From assembly GCA_004525465.1 (NCBI GenBank), contig SPCN01000041.1:1-12223 (forward strand): 12,223 bases of DNA, read 5' to 3'. How positions within the stretch are numbered: position 1 is the first letter of the stretch; each line of letters starts with the position of its first letter. Position numbers and translations under genes: made by a program. The DNA comes from Chrysiogenales bacterium (GTDB lineage: Bacteria > Acidobacteriota > Aminicenantia > UBA2199). The notes under the pieces were generated by a model. That model searched no databases. It saw only the letters and a list, made by a program, of their open reading frames with translations, and was not told where the DNA came from. Shown here in pieces: positions 5,566 through 12,113 of this stretch.

Positions 5566-6987
5566 ATGACAGCAATTTCTGACAAAAGTGCATTGAAACC
5601 CTATTTTCGCTGGCTGGTTCTGGCCATTATGAGCCTTATCTGTTTCGCCCAATACTTCATTTATGATTCGGTGACGCCGCTGGGCAGCTTGATCAAAGCG
5701 CCGCCAGCTCAGGGTGGCCTTGGTTTTTCCGGGTCACAGTATGGACTGCTCTTCTCCGCCTATGCCGTGGCCAACGTCTTTTTACTCATGCTGCTGGTCG
5801 CCGGAGTACTGGTCGACAAAATCGGTCTGAAAAAGTCGGGCATCATATACGGTTTCCTGTGTTTCCTGGGCGCGGCAATAACAGCGCTGGGCGCCATGGA
5901 GGGATTGCCGCGTCTCCTGGGGCCTGCCTATGAATGGCTGCGCACCGCTTTTATCCCAGAATGGAGCCCGGAGCTGAAAGTTATGCTGCTGGGGAGAGCT
6001 ATCTACGGAGTTGGCGCCGAGGCCATTTTGGTTGTGAATAACAAGGTGCTGGCCCGCTGGTTCAAGGGCAAGGAACTGGCCTTCGCCTATGGTTTGAACC
6101 TGACCATCATGCGTCTGGGAACTTTCCTGGCTCTTAATATCCAGGCCCCGGTGGCTAAGCATTGGGGATTGCGCAATGCTTTGTGGTTCGCCGCCTTTCT
6201 TATGCTTATTGGTTTTTCGACCTATTTCATGTATCTTTGGCTGGAACGAAAGGCGCGCGGCCGTGAAGGCGCCCCGATCGCTGAAGGCGTTTTGGCGGCC
6301 GCTGGGACCGCGAACCAGCCGGAAGAAAAGTTCCGCCTGAAGGAAATATTCTCTTTTAGCCCTTCCTTTTGGTTCATTTCCCTTTTGTGTGTCACTTTTT
6401 ATTCAGCCGTGTTTCCTTTCCAGGCCTACGCGCCTGACATTCTGGTGCAGAAATTCAATTACAGTGAGATCCTGGCCGGTACTATCGCCTCGGCCCTGAT
6501 CTTCGGTACCATGATCTTCACTCCGATCTTCGGCTGGCTGGTGGACCGCTTCGGCAAGCGGGCCAAATTGATGATGCTCGGATCGCTGATGCTTATCCCC
6601 TGCCACTTGCTTCTCGGCTACACAACCATCCCGCCCATCATCCCCATCTTCGTTGTGGGCATTGCCCTGTCGCTGGTTCCTGCCGCCCTGTGGGCCGCCA
6701 TCCCGATGATGGTTCCGGAAAACAGACTAGGCACGGCCTTTGGCGTAATCGGCTACATTCAGAATGTGGGGTTGATGCTTTTTCCATACATCGCCGGCCG
6801 CATTTCCGATGCCCATACTACGCAGAAGGTAATCAACGGCCAAAACGTCGCCATAGTCGATTACACCTCGACCATGCTTATGTTCGCTTTGCTGGGCGTA
6901 GTGGGCTTTGTTTTCGCATTACTGCTCAAGCGGGCCGATTCCCTCCGCAAGGAAGGTCAGAGCATCGACTCGGTGATGCGCGGGTAG
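5566..6987 (+). CDS. Major facilitator superfamily transporter, MFSD1-like
   Basis: 473 residues from the ATG at 5566, chosen because AAGGAG (5555-5560) lies 5 bases upstream; an in-frame TTG at 5548 precedes that site and is less likely. About 12 hydrophobic segments span residues 15-455, in two halves separated by a hydrophilic loop (about 227-260). MFS motif A appears as G80-V-L-V-D-K-I-G-L-K-K and again in the second half as GWLVDRFGKRAK (323-334). The stretch GRAIYGVGAEAI (143-154) followed by ARWFKGKELAFAYGLNL (163-179) and RLGT is strikingly like animal MFSD1, a lysosomal dipeptide transporter, where the matching region reads WFKGKELNLVFGLQL as I recall it. It should sit in the inner membrane. 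By that resemblance a small peptide or related substrate is possible, but it is not shown by the sequence. It follows the FlbD-like gene by 53 bases and may be cotranscribed with it. Confidence 0.92.
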   Translation: MTAISDKSALKPYFRWLVLAIMSLICFAQYFIYDSVTPLGSLIKAPPAQGGLGFSGSQYGLLFSAYAVANVFLLMLLVAGVLVDKIGLKKSGIIYGFLCFLGAAITALGAMEGLPRLLGPAYEWLRTAFIPEWSPELKVMLLGRAIYGVGAEAILVVNNKVLARWFKGKELAFAYGLNLTIMRLGTFLALNIQAPVAKHWGLRNALWFAAFLMLIGFSTYFMYLWLERKARGREGAPIAEGVLAAAGTANQPEEKFRLKEIFSFSPSFWFISLLCVTFYSAVFPFQAYAPDILVQKFNYSEILAGTIASALIFGTMIFTPIFGWLVDRFGKRAKLMMLGSLMLIPCHLLLGYTTIPPIIPIFVVGIALSLVPAALWAAIPMMVPENRLGTAFGVIGYIQNVGLMLFPYIAGRISDAHTTQKVINGQNVAIVDYTSTMLMFALLGVVGFVFALLLKRADSLRKEGQSIDSVMRG

Positions 6988-7021
6988 GGTTGGGCGCAGG
7001 CTGAAAAGAAACGGGGACTGT

Positions 7022-9157
7022 TCATTTCCTGGAAGGCAACCTCTTTAATTCCAAAGCCTTTTCCAGATTTTCCTTGGCTTTTTGGAAATTGGGGGCCAAC
7101 TTCAAAGCTTGAATATAATGAGGGATCGCCTCTTCGAGTTTTCCCTGGCGTTCCAATGCATAACCAAGATTGTTCTCGGCGGCGGCATAATTCGGCTTAA
7201 TATGGAGTGCGTTACGAAAATGATCAATCGCAGATTCAAGTTGGAACTGCTTCAGCAATGCGGTTCCCAGATTGCAGTGGGCCTCAGCATAGCCGGGATC
7301 GATCTCAATGGCTTTGGAATAATGAGTGATTGCATCGCTTGTATTGCCTTGCTCCATAAAAAAATTTCCCACTTGAAAATATCCAAAAGAAAAATCTGGT
7401 TTCAATCCAAAAGCGATCGCCAGATTTTGCAAGGCTTCCTGCTTTCGTCCTTGCCTCAATAGGCTCACCCCGTAATAATAATAAGCCATGGCAAAATCCG
7501 GTCGAATCCTTATGGCCTCACGGTAATGTTTTTCCGCTTCCTTAAACTCATTGCGTCTGCTCCAAACATTGGCCAGATTGTAATGGGCCATAACATATTG
7601 CGGATTTATTTTTAAAGTGTACTGATAGTTGATGATTGCTTCTGAAAAATTTTGCTCTCTTCCTAAAGCAACGCCCAAATTGTTATAAGCCTCCGCATAA
7701 AGGGAGTTCCCGGCGATCGCCTTGGAAAAATTCTCTTTTGCCTGCACGAGATTTCCTTCATGCATCCAGGTCATGCCCAGATTATTAAACGCTATGGCAA
7801 AACCTGGTTTTCTTTTTAGAACTTCATTGAAATACGTCCTGGCTTCAGCATATTTTTTTTGTTTGATTTTCAGAGTGCCGAGATTATTGTAAGCCATCCA
7901 GCAATCACCATTTTTTATGATCGTATCATTCCAGAGCATTTCCAGATTATTATATTTTCCCCCTTCCCGGCGTCCCACATAGATCAAACTTAAAACCAAT
8001 GTGATCATTAAAACATATTGAAATTTATTCAGCTTCAGTTTGCTTAAGGTGTTTTTTAAACAAACAATTATCAGCGCGATTATCCCAATGCTGGCCAAAT
8101 ATTGAAAATGATCCGCTACATAGGAAAATTGCATGGGATAAACATTAAAAAAACCCAAGGCGGGGAATAACGAACAAAGGAAAAAGAAAACAGCAACCAA
8201 TGATTCTTTGCCTGTCTTTTTTCTGAAAAACCATAGCCCCAGACCAAGGAGCAGCAAGGTCAGGGGATAGATGTACTGGCGGATGTCGCTTGGATCAATA
8301 AACCAGCGGGGGTAGATGAACGACAGCGCCTGCGGCCAGATAATTTTGCCGATGTAAAACCAGACGGCACGACCTGCTATCAGAAAACGACTGACAATTG
8401 ACAGGTTCCATTCCTCTCCCAAGGCTCCCACATGATGCACTTCCAGCCAAACCGTGCTTAATCCAAAAACAATGCCAAGAATAAACATCGGAAATATGGC
8501 CAACCAGTCCCATTTCTTGAGTTTCTCTTTTTTCCACCAGAGAATAGACAGCAGGATCATGGGCAATGTGGCTGTCACCGTCTTGCTCAGTAACGCGCAA
8601 ACAAACAAAAACATTCCAGTCAAGTATAAAGCAATGGAGCGCCAACGAGTTTTGGCAGCAAAAGTTATTGGTGGCAGTGAGTAATATAGATATGCCAGCA
8701 TTGATAAAAGATAAAAGAATGCAGAAAGAACATTTTTTCTTTCGGTAATCCAGGCAACGGATTCCAAATGGACGGGATGAATCGCAAATACCAGCGCAAT
8801 AAAAAAAGCGGCCCCCACCCCAAGGAAGCGAAGCACGGCCCATAACAATAACGCGTTAAATATATGCAGACAGACATTGAGCAAATGACTTATGTGGGGA
8901 TTGAGTCCAAAGAGTTGCCTTTCGATCCAGAAAGAAGAAAATACCAACGGATAATATTGTGGTGATGTCTTGGGTTCAAGCCAAATCCGCGTTAATCCCT
9001 GCGTATTTTGCAGGTTTCTATTGTTCACCACATAGGCGTCATCATCCCAAATGTAATCGGCTTTTAATACCGGAAAGTACATTATAAAAACCAAAATGAT
9101 CAGCAAAAGGCCTTGATAAAGGGTTTTTCTTCTAAAAATAGATATCTCTTGTTTCAT
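7022..9157 (-). CDS. TMTC-like GT-C membrane protein with eight C-terminal TPRs
   Basis: 711 residues. The first membrane helix is at about 14-31, followed at once by an acidic loop DYIWDDDAYVVNN (34-46). A second signature is HPVHLESVAWITERKNVLS (127-145), and later YVADHFQYLASIG (346-358). These are the hallmarks of the bacterial relatives of TMTC O-mannosyltransferases: GT-C fold, acidic first loop for the metal/donor, polyprenyl-phosphate-sugar donor. Roughly ten hydrophobic segments end near 395. Residues 420-691 form eight TPRs of exactly 34 residues each (starting about 420, 454, 488, 522, 556, 590, 624, 658), with the typical AYNNLG, AEAHCNLG and AIDHF positions. The TPRs should be on the trans side and may recruit acceptor proteins. 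GGAG is 14 bases from the ATG, an unusually long spacing, and lies in a hairpin. Glycosyltransferase activity is inferred from the family; no sugar-pathway genes are adjacent. Confidence 0.88.
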   Translation of the reverse strand: MKQEISIFRRKTLYQGLLLIILVFIMYFPVLKADYIWDDDAYVVNNRNLQNTQGLTRIWLEPKTSPQYYPLVFSSFWIERQLFGLNPHISHLLNVCLHIFNALLLWAVLRFLGVGAAFFIALVFAIHPVHLESVAWITERKNVLSAFFYLLSMLAYLYYSLPPITFAAKTRWRSIALYLTGMFLFVCALLSKTVTATLPMILLSILWWKKEKLKKWDWLAIFPMFILGIVFGLSTVWLEVHHVGALGEEWNLSIVSRFLIAGRAVWFYIGKIIWPQALSFIYPRWFIDPSDIRQYIYPLTLLLLGLGLWFFRKKTGKESLVAVFFFLCSLFPALGFFNVYPMQFSYVADHFQYLASIGIIALIIVCLKNTLSKLKLNKFQYVLMITLVLSLIYVGRREGGKYNNLEMLWNDTIIKNGDCWMAYNNLGTLKIKQKKYAEARTYFNEVLKRKPGFAIAFNNLGMTWMHEGNLVQAKENFSKAIAGNSLYAEAYNNLGVALGREQNFSEAIINYQYTLKINPQYVMAHYNLANVWSRRNEFKEAEKHYREAIRIRPDFAMAYYYYGVSLLRQGRKQEALQNLAIAFGLKPDFSFGYFQVGNFFMEQGNTSDAITHYSKAIEIDPGYAEAHCNLGTALLKQFQLESAIDHFRNALHIKPNYAAAENNLGYALERQGKLEEAIPHYIQALKLAPNFQKAKENLEKALELKRLPSRK

Positions 9158-9171
9158 AAAAATATGGTTTT

Positions 9172-9199
9172 CTCCAAAATGATTTTATAACTTTTGGAG
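9172..9199 (-). promoter_or_regulatory. Inverted repeat overlapping the candidate ribosome-binding site of the GT-C/TPR gene
   Basis: Minus-strand CTCCAAAA (9199-9192) and TTTTGGAG (9179-9172) are perfect 8-base complementary arms around a 12-base AT-rich loop. The 3' arm contains GGAG, the only Shine-Dalgarno-like motif before the ATG at 9157. In RNA the hairpin would mask it. The loop contains TATAAA, so the element may instead be an operator around a -10 box. Confidence 0.4.
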
Positions 9200-9216
9200 T
9201 GCTTGCATCTTGTATC

Positions 9217-9245
9217 TAAAAGTTCATACATTTTCAAGAAACTTA
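9217..9245 (-). promoter_or_regulatory. Possible promoter for the GT-C/TPR gene
   Basis: On the minus strand TTGAAA and TACAAG are separated by 17 bases (matches 5/6 and 4/6), upstream of the hairpin at 9172-9199. If used, the hairpin would lie in the 5' leader. This is the weaker of the promoter calls; TATAAA within the hairpin loop is an alternative -10 without a good -35. Coordinates are approximate to a few bases. Confidence 0.25.
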
Positions 9246-9281
9246 CTCAAATTCGAGCGGTCCAAAATAAAAATAAAAAGA

Positions 9282-9752
9282 TCAGCGGTTCAGAAAATAT
9301 ATTGAGATGTTCAGAACCGTAGCCAAACTGACCCAGAGGATATAGGGGACCAGAAGCCAGGCGGCGGGAGAAGATATTTTTACGAAAGTAATAATGGTGG
9401 CCAGAATAGCCAGCCAGAGCAAGACGATGACGACGGCTCCGGCCAGCGGCGAGCGCAGACCGAAAAAAACCGGCGACCATAAAGCGTTCAGCAGCAGCTG
9501 GAAAAGAAATACCGCCAGGGCCGTACCAACTCCCTTGGAACCGAGCCCTTTATGCCAGACCAGGTAGGCGGCCACGGCCATCAGCAGGTAGAGGCTGATC
9601 CACATGGGCGCAAAAAGCCAGTTGGGAGGGGCGAACCACGGCTTTTGCAGCTGGGCATACCATGAAGGGATCGCCGGCCGGGTGAATAAAGAGCCCACAA
9701 ATCCGGCCAACTGGCAGGCCGCGATGCTGACCAGCAGTTTTGTCCAATTCAT
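9282..9752 (-). CDS. tspO: TspO/MBR family tryptophan-rich sensory protein
   Basis: 156 residues, the normal TspO length, with five predicted membrane helices. Family marks are WYAQLQKPWFAPPNW (31-45), with its Trp-Tyr, Lys-Pro-Trp-Phe and Pro-Pro positions, APMW (48-51), ALWSPVFFG (90-98) in the third helix, and VPYILWVSLATVLN (135-148) near the end. Aromatic content is high throughout. TspO proteins are membrane proteins that bind porphyrins and other small hydrophobic ligands and are linked to tetrapyrrole or stress responses in several bacteria; the role here is open. It is the second gene of a two-gene unit: its ATG at 9752 overlaps the TGA of the FKBP gene (ATGA), with no separate ribosome-binding site, so its translation depends on that gene. 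No terminator is evident after it, only a T-rich stretch. Confidence 0.95.
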   Translation of the reverse strand: MNWTKLLVSIAACQLAGFVGSLFTRPAIPSWYAQLQKPWFAPPNWLFAPMWISLYLLMAVAAYLVWHKGLGSKGVGTALAVFLFQLLLNALWSPVFFGLRSPLAGAVVIVLLWLAILATIITFVKISSPAAWLLVPYILWVSLATVLNISIYFLNR

Positions 9753-10492
9753 TTTTTCGTTTCTGCCGCCGCCTTTTCAATGGCGATCAACTCCACGTCG
9801 AAGATCAGGGAGGCGTTGGGGCCGATGATCTGGCCGGCGCCCTGTTCGCCATAAGCCAGATTGCTGGGCAGATAGATCTGGTATTTGGAACCCACTTTCA
9901 TCAACTGCAGGGCTTCGGTCCAACCCTTGATCACGCCTTTGAGCGGGAAAACGGCCGGTTCGTTGCGTTTATAGGAACTGTCAAATTCGGTGCCGTCCAG
10001 CAGGGTGCCGCGGTAGTGGACCTTCACCGTATCGCTCTCTTTGGGCAGAGGACCGCTCCCTGCCGTGATCACTTTATACTGCAGACCGCTGGCCGTGATT
10101 TTAATCCCGGGTTTCTGGGCGTTTTCCTTGAGGAAGGCTTCTTCCTTGCTTTTGTTGCCCTGTCCCTGGGCGGCGCGCTTTTCCTGCTCGATTTTCATCA
10201 AGTCCTGTTGGAATTGGGTCATGACCTTTTGGATCTCTTCGCTGCTGAGCAGGGGCTTTTCCTTTTTTTGCGAATCAAGCAGTCCCTGGAACAATATATC
10301 CATGTCGATATCCATGGCCCTGGTCTTGAAATTCTGGCCGATATCCAGGCCGATGGCGTAACTGACTTTCTTTTTCTGGTTGTCCAGATCCTCGGTTTTC
10401 AGGGGCTTGGCGGTGATTTCACTGCCGGCTTTTTGACAGGCTCCCAGGCCGGCCAGCAGCAGGATCAGTGCCAATACATAAAATTTTTTCAT
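9749..10492 (-). CDS. FKBP-type peptidyl-prolyl isomerase lipoprotein (FkpA/Mip-like)
   Basis: 247 residues from the ATG at 10492. AAGGAG lies 6 bases upstream, and the frame extends to 10588 only through the promoter, so the longer start is rejected. K2-K3, a hydrophobic core and L16-G17-A18-C19 give a good lipobox, so the protein is exported and membrane-anchored. Residues 42-105 form the helical dimerisation part seen in Mip/FkpA (VSYAIGLDIGQNF, then a charged helix). Residues 136-239 form the FKBP domain: VKVHYRGTLLDGTEFDSSY, V187-I188-K189-G190-W191, and LAYGEQGAG. Pocket residues Y160, D171, V187, I188, W191, Y214 and F231 are present, so catalysis is expected. It should catalyse prolyl isomerisation or chaperone folding of envelope proteins. 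It is the first gene of a unit with tspO (4-base ATGA overlap), driven by the promoter at 10522-10550. Confidence 0.94.
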   Translation of the reverse strand: MKKFYVLALILLLAGLGACQKAGSEITAKPLKTEDLDNQKKKVSYAIGLDIGQNFKTRAMDIDMDILFQGLLDSQKKEKPLLSSEEIQKVMTQFQQDLMKIEQEKRAAQGQGNKSKEEAFLKENAQKPGIKITASGLQYKVITAGSGPLPKESDTVKVHYRGTLLDGTEFDSSYKRNEPAVFPLKGVIKGWTEALQLMKVGSKYQIYLPSNLAYGEQGAGQIIGPNASLIFDVELIAIEKAAAETKK

Positions 10493-10521
10493 AGGAGACT
10501 CCTTGGTTTTCATTTGCGGAT

Positions 10522-10550
10522 AATATATCAGAAGTGTGGTCTGAAGGCAA
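10522..10550 (-). promoter_or_regulatory. Sigma-70-like promoter for the FKBP-tspO unit
   Basis: Minus-strand TTGCCT (10550-10545), 17 bases, then TATATT (10527-10522); matches 4/6 and 5/6. Transcription would start near 10515, leaving a leader of about 23 bases with AAGGAG. Its position confirms the FKBP start at 10492 and excludes 10588. Confidence 0.5.
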
Positions 10551-10555
10551 CTGGG

Positions 10556-10638
10556 TGCCAGTGAGATTGCCAGTGTCAGCAAAGCCATGAAAGAAATATT
10601 AGTTCGAATATTAATATTTCTGTCACTGTCACTGACAC
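10556..10638. repeat. Nested inverted and direct repeats upstream of the FKBP promoter
   Basis: TGCCAGTG occurs twice with a 12-base period (10556-10563 and 10568-10575). GTGTCAG (10573-10579) is the inverse of CTGACAC (10632-10638). Between them GAAATATTA (10593-10601) and TAATATTTC (10612-10620) form perfect 9-base arms around a 10-base loop. CACTG is repeated at 10624-10628 and 10630-10634, facing the two CAGTG copies. The block begins 5 bases upstream of the -35 box, where an activator or repressor would bind. It also follows the Fe-S gene's stop and could contribute to ending that message, although it lacks a GC-rich stem. Confidence 0.5.
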
Positions 10639-10663
10639 GTAGGATTGTTTTGTAGAAAAGCGG

Positions 10664-11947
10664 TTAATAGCGCAATTTTTTGATCAAATATTCCAAATAG
10701 CGTGACTTCATCTGCCGGCTGGCCATAGCCTGTTTGAACGGCGGCAGTTTAAGGATGACCCCGAGTATGGCGGCAAGGGCCCGGTGGTTCCAATGGGCCT
10801 GGACGTCGAATATGAGATTTTGCAGCTTGCCCCTTTCGATAGCCATGACCACGGCTCGGTGGGTGGAATTCAGCGGGGTGATCACCCTTTGCGGACGCGA
10901 GTCGAGGCTGATGTATTCTTGAGGGCAGGCCGCCACGCAGACGGCGCAGCCGAGGCACAGATCTTTGTTCAAGCGAGCGATCTTTTTTTTCGGATGCTTG
11001 GGGTCGTTGGCTGTAACCAGTCCCAGGGCCTCCACCGGGCAGGTTTCCACGCACTTGCCGCAGCCGCTGCAAGCCATTTCATCGATAACCGGGATGAAGT
11101 TGCTGGTGTGGACCGGGTGCAGGAAACCGAAACGGCGGGCGGCGATCATAGCCTCACAGCAGCAGCCGCAGCAGTTGCAGATGAAATTGACAGATTGGCG
11201 CACATTCTCGCCGAATTGAACCAGGCGCTGGGACCGGGCTTTTTGCAGCAGGTCGAGTCCTTCGTCAACATCGATGTGCCTGGCGATGCCGTGGCGAGTG
11301 AGGGAGGCGGCCGTATTGTTGAAGGTCAGGCAGATGTCCTGTTCGGCAGCGCAGGCACGGCCGACGTGTTCCATTTTGTGCCGGCAGTAGCAATTGCCAA
11401 CCCCGATATGACGGGCCGTTCTGACAATCTCCGCCGCCCGTTCGTAATCAAGAACATGAAGTGAATTTTCAGCGCTTAGCGCGGACTCATGCACAAAGAC
11501 GCGGCCGAGTTGGGTTTCACCTCGGCAAAATAGCTGCTTGATAAACTCTTCCTCAACGTTGAGATATTGGTAGAAAAGTTCGGCCAATAATTTCTGGTCG
11601 ATGTCGCTTCTCAGCCGCATCAGTGAAAACTCGAAAAAACCGGCCATGGGCGGCGGCAGGCAGTAAACGGCCGGTCCGTTTTCTGGAAGCACGTCCACCA
11701 AAACTCCTCGTCCGGACAGCGTATCCAGGACCTTTTGGGCTTCACTTTCCGGTTTCCTCCACAAGCGGGCTGCTTTTTTTGCCGTGAAGGGTTTGATGGG
11801 GAGCTGGGCGACCAGGGCGGCCTCTACTTCGGAAAACAGCAATTGCAGGATCTTGAAAAGGGCAGCTGACGGCGGTGCCCCCTGCGGGTACAGATTGATG
11901 CGATCTGTCAGTTTTTGATACGCCGAACGAACGGTCAGATGAGCCAT
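10664..11947 (-). CDS. 4Fe-4S ferredoxin-domain protein with extra cysteine clusters
   Basis: 427 residues, no signal peptide or clear membrane segment. Residues about 28-97 are helical with a winged-helix look (KAARLWRKPESEAQKVLDTLSGRGVLV region), possibly a protein or DNA contact. The middle has cysteines C186, C188, C199 and C206 (GNCYCRHKMEHVGRAC) and the dense cluster C257-N-C-C-G-C-C-C264. Residues 290-345 are a classic two-cluster ferredoxin: C293, C296, C299 then C303-P, and C331, C334, C337 then C341-P, predicted to hold two [4Fe-4S] clusters. The cysteine cluster could hold a further metal centre. I recognise this architecture from anaerobes but know no defined function; electron transfer in the cytoplasm is the safest reading. 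AGGAG lies 4 bases before the ATG. It is a single gene, with no dehydrogenase partner in view. The C-terminal 75 residues are helical and basic. Confidence 0.9.
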   Translation of the reverse strand: MAHLTVRSAYQKLTDRINLYPQGAPPSAALFKILQLLFSEVEAALVAQLPIKPFTAKKAARLWRKPESEAQKVLDTLSGRGVLVDVLPENGPAVYCLPPPMAGFFEFSLMRLRSDIDQKLLAELFYQYLNVEEEFIKQLFCRGETQLGRVFVHESALSAENSLHVLDYERAAEIVRTARHIGVGNCYCRHKMEHVGRACAAEQDICLTFNNTAASLTRHGIARHIDVDEGLDLLQKARSQRLVQFGENVRQSVNFICNCCGCCCEAMIAARRFGFLHPVHTSNFIPVIDEMACSGCGKCVETCPVEALGLVTANDPKHPKKKIARLNKDLCLGCAVCVAACPQEYISLDSRPQRVITPLNSTHRAVVMAIERGKLQNLIFDVQAHWNHRALAAILGVILKLPPFKQAMASRQMKSRYLEYLIKKLRY

Positions 11948-11983
11948 GTTGCTCCTGGGTTACTCAAAAACTAATTCCGTCCA

Positions 11984-12012
11984 AATTTATCATGATCGCC
12001 GGCAATTGGCAA
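11984..12012 (-). promoter_or_regulatory. Weak promoter candidate for the Fe-S protein gene
   Basis: Minus-strand TTGCCA (12012-12007), 17 bases, TAAATT (11989-11984), about 37 bases before the ATG. Both hexamers match only 4/6, so this is tentative. Confidence 0.25.
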
Positions 12013-12050
12013 ATTAAGCGCCTAGGCCTGATATTTTTGTTGTCTAAAGG

Positions 12051-12079
12051 TTGACAGGCCCAAAAAAGTATGTTAGCAT
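12051..12079 (+). promoter_or_regulatory. Promoter of the cold-shock protein gene
   Basis: A perfect TTGACA (12051-12056), 17 bases, then TAGCAT (12074-12079) preceded by TGT, an extended -10. Transcription would start near 12086, leaving about 28 leader bases, far shorter than the long thermosensing leader of E. coli cspA. Confidence 0.65.
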
Positions 12080-12113
12080 GAGATAGATTTTAATTTACAA
12101 GGAATAAACAACA

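Noticed and set aside
6988..7021. Possible terminator between the MFS gene and the GT-C/TPR gene
   Set aside because: Only a 5-base GGTTG/CAACC pairing across a long loop and no T-run.
8295..8843. Minus-strand open frame of 182 codons in another frame of the GT-C/TPR gene
   Set aside because: The overlapping frame encodes well-defined membrane segments and TMTC-like motifs; this one shows nothing recognisable.
9740..10564. Plus-strand open frame of 274 codons
   Set aside because: It is antisense to the clear FKBP lipoprotein gene, with no recognisable domain and no ribosome-binding site; its composition is that of a complementary-strand shadow.
10784..11464. Plus-strand open frame of 226 codons
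   Set aside because: Antisense to the Fe-S protein gene; the Ala/Val/Asp-rich product mirrors the Cys/Gly/Arg codons of that gene.
11989..12027. Short palindromes ATCATGAT, GCCGGC, CAATTG and GCCTAGGC between the Fe-S and cold-shock genes
   Set aside because: Each is 6-8 bases, unrelated in sequence to the others and without regular spacing; likely chance.
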